Source of the DNA: Castanea sativa
Lineage: Eukaryota; Streptophyta; Magnoliopsida; Fagales; Fagaceae
Direction of reading: 5' to 3'
Assembly (NCBI RefSeq): GCF_040712315.1
Contig: NC_134017.1
Location: 6,664,001-6,728,000, forward strand
Length of the DNA stretch: 64,000 bases
Under the pieces are notes generated by a model that saw only the letters and a list, made by a program, of their open reading frames with translations, searched no databases and was not told where the DNA came from. This document shows positions 22,066 to 32,493 of the stretch, in pieces. The position numbers were made by a program, and so were the translations under genes. Numbering within the stretch: the stretch's first letter is position 1; each line of letters begins with the position of its first letter.

Positions 22066-23080
22066 TGTAAAGTTGTAATTTACAACTATTTTGTGTTGGC
22101 ATTAATTCCGTGCCAAATTTGATTGTAATTTCTTCAATCATATTTCCCTGCATTTTTGTGGGTTTTTAATTGTAAGGGATGAGTGTGAAGATTCAAGCTT
22201 AAAAGGACGGACAAGTGGATTTTGCGAGTGTATCACGAGAAGCTTACCCACAAAATAGCCATATGTAGAGCACATGACTGGAAGGCGAAGAGTCATGCCA
22301 GTTTGGACGATTTCGTGAGTGTCTCGCGGGTAAGGCCTTCCCGCGAAATACTCGCGAAACGTTCTGTTTGGAAAAATGTCATGTTTTGCTTTACCAAGTC
22401 TTTACCTACACTATATATACCCTCATTACTCACAAATTGTAATGAGTGTTTTTTAGAGAGAAAGCCTTAGAAAATACACTTGAGAGTTAGATATTATTAT
22501 ATCCACAATCATCTACACATTTCCTTGTAGTTTTCCTCTACTCCTATCTCTCAATCTCTAAATCCTTGAGAGGTTGGTAGCCCAAACACTTACCACACTC
22601 AATCTGAGTGTTAAGTGAAAATTTGGTACCATTGGGAAGCTTTGGAATGAGCCATTCATTGCTGGATGCAATTGGGCTGAATTGCGGGATCCGAGAAAGT
22701 TAGAGAAGACAAGGTTTAGAGAAGCTAGTTGGTAGTAGGAGCTTGGAGGGCTTAAGTACATTGGGTAGACTAGGCTTGGACGATTTTTTGTAATTCGTGT
22801 ACTCCAACTTTACTCTCTAGTAAATTGATTACAGCTTGGAGGGCGGCAGAGAGATTTTCCACTGAGTTCTTCGATTTCCTCTTCGATAACACGTCTCGGT
22901 GTTATTTGGTGTTTGCATCCTTCTTCCCTACCCTTTAATATTTTCTTTTATTGTTGATATTGGATGAATATGACTCAGGGTAGTGTTTTCGGTAGTTTGC
23001 GTTTATTTACTCTTATTCCGCACTTAATTTAAGTTAGAGTAAAAGCAATCTAGCCGTAATTTTTATTGGGGGTCTAAACA
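22066..23080 (+). mobile_element. LTR (probably solo), family C (copy C2)
   Basis: Starts TGTAAAGTTGTAATTTAC, sharing its first ~265 bp with C1. It continues through a TATATATACCC box near 22421, a leader-like region, and ends at about GGGGGTCTAAACA. CGCGGG/CCCGCG motifs recur near 22230-22370. No 5-bp target duplication was found, so the right end is approximate (23080-23125 possible). The small ORFs are not genes. Confidence 0.65.
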
Positions 23081-23539
23081 AGCTCTTGTGTTTTCATATA
23101 AATTCGTGCTTTCAGATCAGATAAGCGAAAAAAAAAGGGGGAAACAGTTTCTCAATTCCTCTATAAATTAAAGAGGTTTCAGTAGATTAAAAAAAGAAAA
23201 AGAAAAGAGAAGCATGCACAAAAGAAGAAAATCATAGAAAAACACAAAGAGAAAAAAAAGAATAAGAGTGACACAGACAGAGACAGAGACAGAGAGCAAC
23301 AAGCAGAGGAGGAACACACAACTTCAGCATTAAGTTGGGATTTTATCAGTTCCTTTCTTCTCTAAATCTCTCCTTCTCTCTTCTTCAAATCTGAATTTTT
23401 GTTTGGTATAACAAATAAGGTTGGGTTTCATAATGAGTTCCTAACTCCATACATAAAGTCTTAAATACGAGTCCATAACTCGTAAATCTTATTTGAACAT
23501 TACCAAATAAAAATTCTCTCAAGTTTTGGTTTAGTGTTT
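23081..23539. other. A-rich then CT-rich stretch
   Basis: 23110-23300 is purine-rich with an (AGACAG)n run; 23340-23400 is CT-rich. It may be the start of an LTR or untranslated leader that includes the minisatellite that follows, but no element boundary was found. Confidence 0.3.
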
Positions 23540-23842
23540 TCTCAACTAGAATCATTGACTCTACCAAATCAAATTCATCAATGGAGTCCTTGACACTACT
23601 CAATTAATGGAGTCTTTGACTCTACTATATTTTAATGGAGTTCTTAACTCCACCCAATTAATGGAGTCTTTGACTCTATCATATTTTAATGAAGTCCTTG
23701 ACTCTACCAAACTAATAGAGTCCTTATCTCTACCAATTTTAATGGAGTCCTTGATTCTACCACATCAATAGAGTCCTTGACTCTACCCAATTAATGGAGT
23801 CCTCGATTCCACCACATTTCAATGGAGTCCTTGACTCCCAAA
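23540..23842. repeat. Minisatellite, ~27-bp unit with 54-bp higher-order period
   Basis: About ten copies of a unit like AATGGAGTCCTTGACTCTACC plus a short spacer. Two unit types alternate (spacers ending TATTTT and CCAATT), so matching units start at about 23606, 23660, 23714 and 23767, a 53-54-bp period. A short-unit array that has begun to amplify as a dimer explains this. No array-long reading frame is kept. Confidence 0.88.
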
Positions 23843-24359
23843 ATTATTTTAAATAAAGTGGGGATTCTAATTCCTTCAAATTACAACATGACTAATTCTT
23901 TGGGATTCCTAATTTCTTAATCAAGATTGGAGTTAATAATTCACAAAATAAAATGACCATAAAAATTGATTCGAGGAAATTTTCCAATTCCCAATTCCTA
24001 AACTAAGCACATGTTCGTAAAAATAAAATTGCTTGAAAGAAGTTTTCTTTCCCTTAATTAAATTTGAGACCTCAATCAAAATATCAGTAAAATTCCTACA
24101 AAGAAGCAAATGAAAGAAAATGAAAATTGCTTGGACATACAACTTCACAAAGAGAGAATCCTTGGTTCAATTTCCATAAAAACATGATCCTTGACTTATT
24201 CTTGAGATAAAAATCAATTATCTCACCAAAAAAAAAAAAAAAAATTAAGTCGATGCTTAATTAAATACAAAGTATTTGACTTAAAAAGTAATTGACTTAA
24301 ATGTCTATCATTTAAATTGGGCAAAATCATACTTGAGGATTTTAAATCTAAAACCTCAA

Positions 24360-24440
24360 ATTAGGAACTACGAATTGGCTTGGTCCCCGTCAAGGGTAAG
24401 TAGGCAACCTAAATAAATTATTAGGTGCTACTACAAATAA
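24360..24440 (+). other. Gypsy-LTR-like signature
   Basis: GGAACTACGAATTGGCTTGG followed by CCCCGTCAAGGGTAAGTAGGCAACCT, given here in parts, resembles a conserved motif in LTRs of large plant Ty3-gypsy elements (GAACTACG ... ACGTAGGCA), recalled from general knowledge. If right, 23.3-24.6 kb is a decayed LTR and the minisatellite sits inside it. No termini were found. Confidence 0.3.
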
Positions 24441-24647
24441 ATAAAAAACACATATCCCCCTAAACATGAAAATAAATAAACTTATATACAAAGACAGTGT
24501 GGTTGGAATCAAAGGATCTTCCCTTGAAATAAGGAATTGTAATTAAGAGACACATTGTCTTGAATGGGCACTACTCACATCAATAAAACTCATACGCTAA
24601 AAGGCCTATGGGTGAAATTATGTATGATGAATTTGACTAAATAATAA

Positions 24648-24760
24648 TTTTTGTTAAACATAATTTAACAATTTTTGTTAAACATGATTTCATAACATTT
24701 GTTAAACATAATCTAACAATTATTGTTAAACATAGGTTAACAATTTTCGTCAACATGTTA
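24648..24760. repeat. Short tandem array of a TTGTTAAACAT unit
   Basis: Four imperfect copies of TTTTTGTTAAACATAATTTAAC at about 28-bp spacing (24652 onward). AT-rich and non-coding. Confidence 0.7.
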
Positions 24761-24859
24761 ATTTAATGATAATAGTTTCCTAATGTTGGCAGTGCAGTAG
24801 GGTAATAGTTGGCAAAAATGGGCAATTAACATTAATTTTCAAACAATATAATTAGTAGG

Positions 24860-25184
24860 CACTGTTACAAAACTATATTTTTTACTAACATCTTGAGTCT
24901 CTTAGACTCAATTTTGGGCCTAAAAATTGAGTATTTAAGGGTCGATTTTCATGATCTGATCCATCTGATGTGACATTTTTTTCCACGTGACGTCTACCTG
25001 AAAATCGAGTCTTAGAGACTTGATTTATATCTAGACAGTAATAAACTCGATTTATCCTACAAGCCACATACACACTTATACGGAAAAAAAAAACCCAGAA
25101 GCCACACAAACAGAGGATCCGAAAAAAAAAAAAAAAAAAAAAACCCAACTGAGTTCTTGTACTGTCACACACACAAACTCAAAC

Positions 25185-25223
<39 letters not shown>

Positions 25224-26083
25224 AAATGGGCGAATCTAGCTTTCGAAGATGAAGATCACCGGCAAGCCGCAACTGCCGGCAACATTTGAGGCGAGTTTTT
25301 CTCTAAACCCTTCTCCAGACTCAGATCTTCAGTTCCACAAGCCTAGTACCAGACCTTGCAGGTCCATTCCGCACCGAGCAACCCAAACCCGATCCAGCCA
25401 AACCACGCCACCACCGCACCATCGCGCCAGACCCACACAGCGCATTGGGTTTGAAAATGTGCCAAATAGTTGTCTAGGAGTTTTTGAGCTTTTCCTCACC
25501 ACCACTGCTGCCAGTTCCTCACTAAAGGCTCTGATCGGATGCTACGGACGCTAGCTTTGGTGCTCCACAGCCATGGAAGAGAGAGTTTTCTTAGTAATGA
25601 GGGAACGAGACCCACGACCTCTGCAACTACCTTAGGTAACTAATCACACCGGAAACACCACCAATTGTTCTCCTCCTCCTTCAGGTCTTGGTTGGTTTAG
25701 GGATTGGGTTTTTTTTGGGTGACAAAGATTTGGTGATTTTTTATTTTTGATTTGGGTTTGAAAGCTGGGGTTTGGGTCATCTGTGGGTATTTTTTTTATT
25801 TGGATTTTGTCCTCTGTTTGTGGCTTCTGGGCTTTTTTTTTTTTTTTTTCTCCTTTTTTCCCGTATAAGTGTGTATGTGGCTTGTAGGATAAATCGAGTT
25901 TCTTGCTATGTAGATATAAATTGAGTCTTAGAGACTTGATTTCCAAGTGAATGCCACATGGAAAAAGTGCTAACTCAGACCTGATCAGAACATGAAAATC
26001 GACTCCAAAGACTCAATTTTTAGGCCCAAAATCGACTCTTTTAGAATCAAGATGCTAGTAAAAAATATAGTTTCCTAACAGTG
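24860..26083. mobile_element. DNA transposon with ~290-bp terminal inverted repeats (Pack-MULE candidate)
   Basis: 24860-25150 is mirrored by 25785-26083: CACTGTTA..AAACTATATTTTTTACTA, ACTCAATTTT.GGCC, AAAATCGA, CTTAGAGACTTGATTT, AAACTCGATTTATCC, ACAAGCCACATACACACTTATACGG and CCCAGAAGCCACA.AAACAGAGGA (given in parts). The unique core (25220-25660) is GC-richer than its surroundings and opens with a (TC)n tract and an ATG context, which suggests captured gene sequence. No transposase. The expected 9-bp target duplication was not found (ATTAGTAGG / ACTACTAAC), and weak inverted similarity continues a few bases outward. Confidence 0.75.
25249..25554 (+). other. Open frame in the core of the long-TIR element
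   Basis: 101 codons starting MKITGKPQLPATFEASF and rich in P, S, R and T, ending ALIGCYGR-stop. It follows a (TC)n tract, as plant leaders often do, and the base composition differs from the flanks. I do not recognise a family; a captured exon fragment or a chance frame in GC-rich DNA are both possible. Confidence 0.25.
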
Positions 26084-26524
26084 ACTACTAACTATATAGT
26101 TGGGCAATTATGGTTAATTTCTCATTTTCACTGTAATAGTTCAAGGCTTCAAGCTTCACATGCTAGGCAATCAGCCTAAAAGTTTATAACTTGGTTGTAA
26201 ACTTTAGCCCAACCAGCCAACTTGGTTGGTCACATTAGCCCAATGACATTAGGAATGTAGCCCAAAAGATAAAAAGTCTCCTAATTCGGCTTCTTATGCT
26301 ACAAATATTGTCCCTAGTTTATCCAGGTAAAACTTGTATCCAGTGCCTTTTTTCCAAATTGTTCCATCATGGAAGCAACTGATACAAGATATGGCTCATA
26401 TGCTTGGTGGTGCATTCTTAAAGGTAGAGATATTTTGCAACGAGGTGCTAGATGGAGAGTTGGAAACGGGGAAAAAAATGAAATATGGTAGCAGTTCTGG
26501 CTCCCAAGGAAACACCCTCCCTAA

Positions 26525-26943
26525 TGGCATGTTTGGGAGTTTAGAGAGGGAGGAGAGTAGAGGGGAGTAGAGAGGAGGGAAGTAGTGGGGAGGAGAGTAG
26601 AGGAGAATGATTACCCTCCACCTTGTTTGGATGTTTTTATAATTAGTAAGGGGGAAGGGAGTAATTAGCCCTTCCCCTTGTTTTTAACATTGTAATTTTA
26701 TAAATATAATAAGGGTAAATTAGGTAATTTACTTTATCAATAATTTTATGTGCTCTACTCTCCCTCCAAATCTCTCCAATTTGGGGGAATTAAAAATGAG
26801 GGGGTTGGAGGTAGTTGAAACCCCTTCATACCCCTCCAAACCCCTCCCCCTCCTTCTTTAAAAAACTCCCAAACAAGGTAATTGAATTACTCCCCTTCCC
26901 TCTACTCTACTCCCCCTCCTTTTCTAAACATCCAAACAGGCCA
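26525..26943. mobile_element. Tourist-like (PIF/Harbinger) MITE, TSD TAA, inside the LINE
   Basis: Ends TGGCATGTTTGGGAGTTTAG and CTAAACATCCAAACAGGCCA (inverted), flanked by TAA at 26522-26524 and 26944-26946. Arms are GGGAGGAGAGTAGAGG against CCCTCTACTCTACTCCCCCTCC-like sequence. Same end type as 20202-20353 but about 2.7 times as long. Confidence 0.9.
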
Positions 26944-27379
26944 TAAGTGTTGTCCTATCCTTTTGAATCAATGGAGAACTCAACGGTGTCAGAGCTGATC
27001 AATGAAACTATGAGGCAATGGAATGAAGAACTGATTAATGGAGTCTTTGTGTGATGAAGCTGCCATGATAAAAAAAATAAAATAAAATAAATAAATAAAA
27101 AAAAAACCTCTGGGACAGGCTGCTACAAAGGACGTATTGACATGGCCCCACTCTCATTATGGAAGGTACACATGTAAATTTCGATATAGATTTTTGAAGG
27201 CGAAAACCAAGCTGCAATATGCCTAACAGCCCACACATACAGATTCAAAACTTTGAAATGGCATTTGGTCTCTTCATGTGCCAAACAAAGTTAAGAATTT
27301 GATGTGGTGTGCTTGTCGTAATGCTATGCCAACAAAAGCGGACCTGGTGTGAAGGACAATAATTGAATGCTATGACCCT

Positions 27380-28145
27380 CTTTGTGATCGTTGCCATGAA
27401 GCTCATGAAACTTCTCTGCATGCAATATGGATGTGTAAGGAGGTCGACGTCATTTGGGCTGATCCAAAGTTGTGGTCTTGTCGGAGGGAGGTACATTTTC
27501 TCAACTTGAAAGAATTATTATCTTGGATGATTGAGCAGCAAAACAATGTCGAACTCTTTGCTATGACTGCGTGGATGATCTGGAAACAAAGAAATCAAGT
27601 CCAACTCAACCAAGCAGCTAGCAACGTCGACCAAATTGCCCAACAGTCCAATGATATGCTTGCTGAATTCCGGGCTTGCCAAACCACTTCGACAACTTCC
27701 CTGTTAAAGAGGCAGACACGAAGTAGGCAGCTCTAAAGAGCTCCATCGATGGACATGGCAAGAATTAACTTCGATGGGGCTGTCTTTTCCGGTGAGAACA
27801 AGTCAGGCATTGGCGTTGTAATTGGATATAACTTGGGCTTCGTTATTGTGTCCTGTTCAAATTAAGAAGTTGCAGCAAGCCTACAGCAGTTCTGAAGTTG
27901 AAGCATTAGCTGCTGCCACGACTCTGTCCTTTGCAGCTAATATTGGTATTATAAACGCAATTCTGGAAGGCGACTCGCTGGAGGTTATCAGAGCTCTATC
28001 TCAAGATGTTACTACACTGTCCTCAATAGGCTCATGGATTGAAGATGCAAAGATCTACTCTAATAGTTTTTTAAAAAAAAATTACAGTACTCTCATACAA
28101 GGAGAGAATGTAACAGTGTTGCTCATAAACTGGCAAGATATGTGA
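27380..28145 (+). pseudogene. LINE RT tail (zinc-binding) and RNase H-like domain
   Basis: The first part has a CX2C...HX4HX5C-type zinc-binding motif (DRCHEAHETSLHAIWMC) and a W-rich stretch (AMTAWMIWKQRNQ). The second part, in another frame from about 27750, has ARINFDGAVF (first Asp), SSSEVEALAAA (Glu) and ILEGDSLEVI (Asp), the D-E-D set of the RNase H fold (RVT_3 type). The two parts are separated by stops and a frame change (TAG at about 27734; TAA near 27862 in the adjoining frame). An A-run shifts frame again at about 28073. Not functional. Confidence 0.85.
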
Positions 28146-28269
28146 TAGAAAGATTTTATAGTGTAGATGGAGTATGTTCCACCACATATTTCGATTGTTT
28201 TACATGCTGATTTAGCTGGATTATTTTAATACAGTTCAGGTTTTTTCCCCTAAAAAAAAAAAAAAAAAA

Positions 28270-28479
28270 GTTTTATCCAATCCTAAAAACCTGATAAATG
28301 TGGATTGGTCTTGACCTTGGCAAAATAGTACCAACAAAACTAGTACTATATAGTCCATATTAATTAATTGATACCTATTTGAAGTTTGATAGTTAAAAAG
28401 TCCACCCCATGTGGCCCAACATCGACCCAAATCACGAAATTCCAAATATACCCCCATCCCTTTCTCTCTCTCTCTCACT
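28270..28479. other. Spacer between LINE and the bL34 locus
   Basis: No gene. The (CT)n-rich tract at 28460-28485 could be part of the core promoter or leader of the gene that follows. Confidence 0.35.
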
Positions 28480-29166
28480 CTCACTTACTGTGCGTAGGGT
28501 TTTAGCAGAACCAACCAACCCAATTGACCATTTCTACAAAATCACTCACACATAGGTGTGTGTGTACTCCTTTTGGTTTCTGGGAAAGTGAGATAAGGAG
28601 ATAAGAAATTAGAAATCTTTAGGCATTTAAATTATATATTTTCTATGGAAATGGTGTGCGTGTATGTCATAGTCCTTTGGTTGCTGGGAAATTGAGGTGA
28701 GGAGATGAAGAATTAGGAATCTTTGGACATTTAAATTATGCATTTTTTATTAAATTGGTAACTGCATATGTGTGTGCGGTTGACTTTTACATTATGCATT
28801 TTCTATGAAATTGGTAAGAGTGTGTGTGTGTGCACGGGTGTAAAATTGTAAATGTTCTCTGGTTTCTGGGAAAGGGAGATGAAGGAGATAAGAAATTAGA
28901 AATATTTGGACTTTTGAATAATGAATTTTCTGTGTGTATGAATGAAAGTTCTGTTTGGTGTATGAGGAAATGTATGGATGGATGGGCTAGCTGTTTGTTA
29001 ATGGTCTGTTTGGTTTATGGTAAAATTGGTAAGAGATACTAATAAATTAGGAATTTGGGGTTTATAAATTATGCACTTTTTAAACTATGCTCTGTTTGGT
29101 TTCTAAGAAAATGGAAGGATAGACTAGATGTTTTTGTTAATGGTTTGTCTGTTTGCTGGGCAAATG

Positions 29167-29210
<44 letters not shown>

Positions 29211-30535
29211 GATGATGATGAAGAATTATAGATTTTTTATTATTTAAATTACGCATCTTTATGTTGCGGTGAACATCAAAAGGGTGTTTCTTGTTAACTT
29301 TGATAAACCAAATATCTAGTTCCTTATTGATAACTTGAATGTGATCTCAATATCTTATGCCATAAGATATAAGATATTGAGAAGATGATCTTAATGGTTG
29401 TTCTGTAAAACCAGTTCAAATCAGCAAGGATTCTAACTGATCTGTTGGTCTCTCTGTCTCTTCAAAAATGGGGCTCTTATGTTCCCTCGGGAGCATATAT
29501 GTAATTGATGGACATATGAATTTTTTAATAATTTTTATTATTATTATAAGTAATGGACATATGACTATATTAGACAAAATAAAATTTCTACAAAGCATTC
29601 TCTTCTTCGGTGCCTCAAACAATAGAATGTCTTTTTTCTAAACTTTGTTTTTCTTTGCTTATTCAAGAACGTTGAAGTTATAGAAGCTTCAGCATGCTCA
29701 TATGTCTAGCAACTAGATGTGTAGTCCAGTTATGGCCTCATAACAATAGTTTCTATAAGGACTGCATCCTTGCCCAATTTCTGCTAAATGTTCTGTTAAG
29801 ACCATAACTAGCAAGTATACCATTTAGGTTGTGGTTTGGAGTAAAAAGTTGGTTGGGTGGGGCTGGATATGTGGAGAATCTCTATATGCAAGGTAAATCA
29901 TAAATGAGGATAACTGTTGTTATGGTCTTAATTAACTGCTAGTACGCAGGAATTAATTATAAGCTGCAAAAATATGATATTTTATGAACTTCAAAACTCA
30001 AGTAGGGTGGACCAAACGAAAAAAATTCCATACAGAGGGGATTTCTTGCTTCAAACTTCATAGGTTAAGATATAGAATTACTTATTAGTTATTACCTTGT
30101 TTTAGGTAGCTGAGACATGTGCTTCTCTTATCTGCTCTCTTGAATTTAACTATTTAAAATGATAAACCCCATAAGATCTGTTGTGTGGTGAATGATATGT
30201 GGATGCTGATGACTTAGATAGCAGTCTTCGAAATTTTGTGGCAGTGTCACCCAAGTTATGCACTTGTTCAGCTGATGCTCATAGTGACTGATGTGCTGGT
30301 CTGGAAATAATCTCTCTTAGAATGAGAACCCCTGCTCTTGTTGGTGGAGTTTCTTCCACTCCTAGAGCAGGAGGATGTACATGGGTGATTATGGTTCAAC
30401 AAATTTTTGTTACTAAGGCATAACCAAGAACACTTTGGCTAGAGTGTTCAGGGATTGGGTCAACAACTAAGTCATCAACATCATTTTGTTCAGTCTTTTT
30501 GGTTTCTGCTTAACTTTAACTGTTCTGTTCTGCAG
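28480..30535 (+). promoter_or_regulatory. Putative leader and long first intron of the bL34 gene
   Basis: A CT-rich stretch followed by TGCGTAGGGTTTTAGCAG and ACTCACACATAG|GTGTGTG looks like a plant leader exon ending at a splice donor near 28553. The next 2 kb is intron-like: T-rich, with loosely repeated ~140-bp blocks (TTTGGTTTCTGGGAAA, GGAGATAAGAAATTAGAAAT, at about 28577, 28677 and 28860), a (GA)n tract at 29167-29206 and CTTTAACTGTTCTGTTCTGCAG as acceptor at 30535. No coding first exon for the usual N-terminal presequence was found. Exon assignment is inference. Confidence 0.4.
29167..29206. repeat. (GA)n microsatellite
   Basis: Uninterrupted (GA)n run of about 40 bases followed by (GAT)n (29207-29219), in the long intron of the bL34 gene. 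Confidence 0.9.
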
Positions 30536-31109
30536 GAGATGTTTCTTCTTCAAACGAGCCAATGATTTTATTTCCTAAACGGACTTTCCAACCTAGCACT
30601 ATCCGGCGTAAGAGGAACCATGGATTCTTTGATCAGTACATCTTCTCTCTCCCTCTCTCCAAAAGAAAGAAAATAAAAAAATCCTCTTAGTGTAGGAGAA
30701 CAGATATTAATCTTAATTAGGCTGACATGACAAATCAGACAATTTACGAACTGGACAACACAATTTATTAGGCATTAACTTTTTAACTGCATAGGTTGTC
30801 GACCGCATTTGCTTCATGTTGGTCGTAGTTGAACTACTTGGGACATCATTGAGTGTCTATATTACATATAAGAACTAAGGGCAGAGATTTTTTGGAGTTT
30901 TCCTCCCACTTCATGGTCAAGTGTCTGCCTTCTGGCCTGTATTAAATGGCTTGGTGAATTTTTCTTAGCTGGGAAAATTGTGAGCAAAACTATGTAGAAT
31001 ATGCATGTTGGCTTATGCGCTTTTTCACGTGAACAGCAAGGCAACCAAGGGTGGGAGGAAGGTCATTGCTCGAAGAATAGCAAAGGGCCGGTTTAGAATT
31101 ACAGCTTAG
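30536..31109 (+). CDS. Mitochondrial large-subunit ribosomal protein bL34 (C-terminal exons)
   Basis: bL34 is a short, very basic protein of the large ribosomal subunit; plants have a nuclear-encoded mitochondrial form. Exon 30536-30635 follows a TTCTGCAG acceptor and reads DVSSSNEPMILFPKRTFQPS then TIRRKRNHGFFD; it ends at CA|GTACAT. Exon 31037-31109 follows GAACAG and reads KATKGGRKVIARRIAKGRFR then ITA-TAG. Joined, the frame is continuous through a split His codon (CA|C). The core KRTFQPS.IRRKR.HGF and KGGRKVIARRIAKGR is the family signature and has no stop or shift, suggesting constraint. The exon 2 frame is open upstream (GA completing a codon), so an N-terminal exon with presequence should exist, but none was recognised. 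Starting at the internal Met (30562) would give 48 residues. Residues around the junction (FFDHKAT) differ from the FFARKAT that I recall as usual. Confidence 0.85.
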
Positions 31110-31511
31110 TATCCTTGCCTTTGGTTTGAATCAAGCCAAGTCTGAGGCTTGCCAGACTTCATGGTTAGACTCTGAATTGGGACGAATCCTTGCCTTTTGT
31201 GGTGGGTTAGTGTGTCCTTAAGGTCTAGAAGGCCTTTGAATACAAATGGTATGATCTCATTTCTTCTATGGAACTTGAAATGTAAAACTTCAGATTCTGT
31301 TATTCTCCATATATAACTCCAAGAATCTTTTTGTTTGTTACTCAAGTCTTGATTATGCTAAAGTTTGTAGTTTCAATGCCTGTAAATTTCAGTTTTGTTA
31401 TATGTGATTTTGTTTAACCTCTATCCACTGTAAGAACAAGAAACAAAGGAAAGAGATGAGTGTGCTTGGAAGTTGGAAGGAGCAGTGCTGTTAAGCTACA
31501 GTTATAGATGG

Positions 31512-31558
<47 letters not shown>

Positions 31559-31702
31559 GTTTGAGTTGTTTAATTGTTTTCTGTCTACCTCGTATTATTT
31601 GGAAAGTAGGGTTTTGACTGTATATGGTGGCTTCTGCTGTATTCCATGGAAGCTGAACAGGGTATTGTCCAAGGTTGGTCTTCAGAAATCTTTTCAAGAT
31701 TA
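31110..31702 (+). other. Likely 3' region of the bL34 gene
   Basis: No gene beyond the stop. A (GA)n tract at 31515-31552 creates spurious ORFs on both strands. No clear polyadenylation signal was singled out. Confidence 0.35.
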
Positions 31703-32044
31703 AGGGTATTTAAAATCAAGACAAATATGTCAATGTATAGCAGTGTATGTATTGAACTCAAAAGTTTTTTATTGTTTGGTTTTGGTCTGCGTTTTTGGGG
31801 AGCAAGGTGAGGTTGGGTTAGGATAATAATTCTTAGCTTTGACTAAAGAGAAGAAAAACAATATTTCAAACCAAAATTTTAGAAGGTTCCGAAATAGTAT
31901 TGAATTATTATTGGTTAGGAGCAAGAAGAGTAGAACGCCCCTGCCTTGAGCAGCGACGTAAATATTTTACAATGATTACATGTGCCTTAAGAAAAATCTT
32001 TGCTTTCTGTTCAGCATAATTATCTTTTGCAATGAAAGAGGCAT
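31703..32044. repeat. Direct repeat E, copy 1 (copy 2: 35155-35782)
   Basis: AAGGGTATTTAAAATCA, GTATAGCAGT, ATTGAACTCAAAAGT, TTTTTGGGGAGCAAGGTGAGG, ATTCTTAGCTTTGACTAAAG and CAATGAAAGAGG occur in the same order in both copies. Copy 2 starts exactly where the copia LTR ends (35154). Homology in copy 1 also starts at AAGGG, so this copy looks like the un-inserted version of the site. Confidence 0.8.
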
Positions 32045-32493
32045 CAGGTAAGGTATCGAAGGTTTAAGATTGCATTATCTCGTCAATTTAGTGACATTCT
32101 TTGGTTTTCTTTACGAGGATAATCAAGATTTAAATCCCTATCATTTCCTTATTGTAACAATTAAATTATAAAAACAAAGGAATGACAGTATCTCAACCAA
32201 AAAACTAGTTTAATTTCATTTCAAATTCTTTTAAATTGTGTTTGAATTTGAGGCCATAAAATGAGGGGTTTTGAAGAATAATATTAAATATAAAGTGCTT
32301 GATATATGTACATGGATTTGAGATTTAAAGCTTTTTCTCTAATAAATTCAAAATAACATTTTACATCCTATCATTTTAAATTTACATACTAATAAACATT
32401 TAAAATCATCTATAATCTACAAAATACAAATTTAAATATATTTATAATTTTCAACATAGTTAAAAAAAAAAATTGTCTTTACATACAATCATA
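32045..32493. other. Unannotated AT-rich stretch
   Basis: No feature seen. It joins repeat E copy 1 to the copia remnant; the junction is not marked by any short repeat I could see. Confidence 0.35.

Larger units (their letters stand above)
26326..28269 (+). mobile_element. 5'-truncated L1-type LINE, TSD TTTATCCA, with nested MITE
   Basis: Begins in the region after the RT fingers (YGSYAWWCILKGRDILQRGA, RWRVGNG), passes through the zinc-binding RT tail (CDRCHEAHETSLHAIWMC) and ends with an RNase H-like domain, then an A-tail at 28251-28269. TTTATCCA flanks it at 26318-26325 and 28272-28279, so it inserted already 5'-truncated. Frameshifts and stops are frequent. A Tourist-like MITE was later inserted at 26525. 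Confidence 0.85.

Noticed and set aside
31473..31703. ORFs on both strands around 31.5 kb
   Set aside because: Produced by the (GA)n microsatellite; no similarity and no conserved start.
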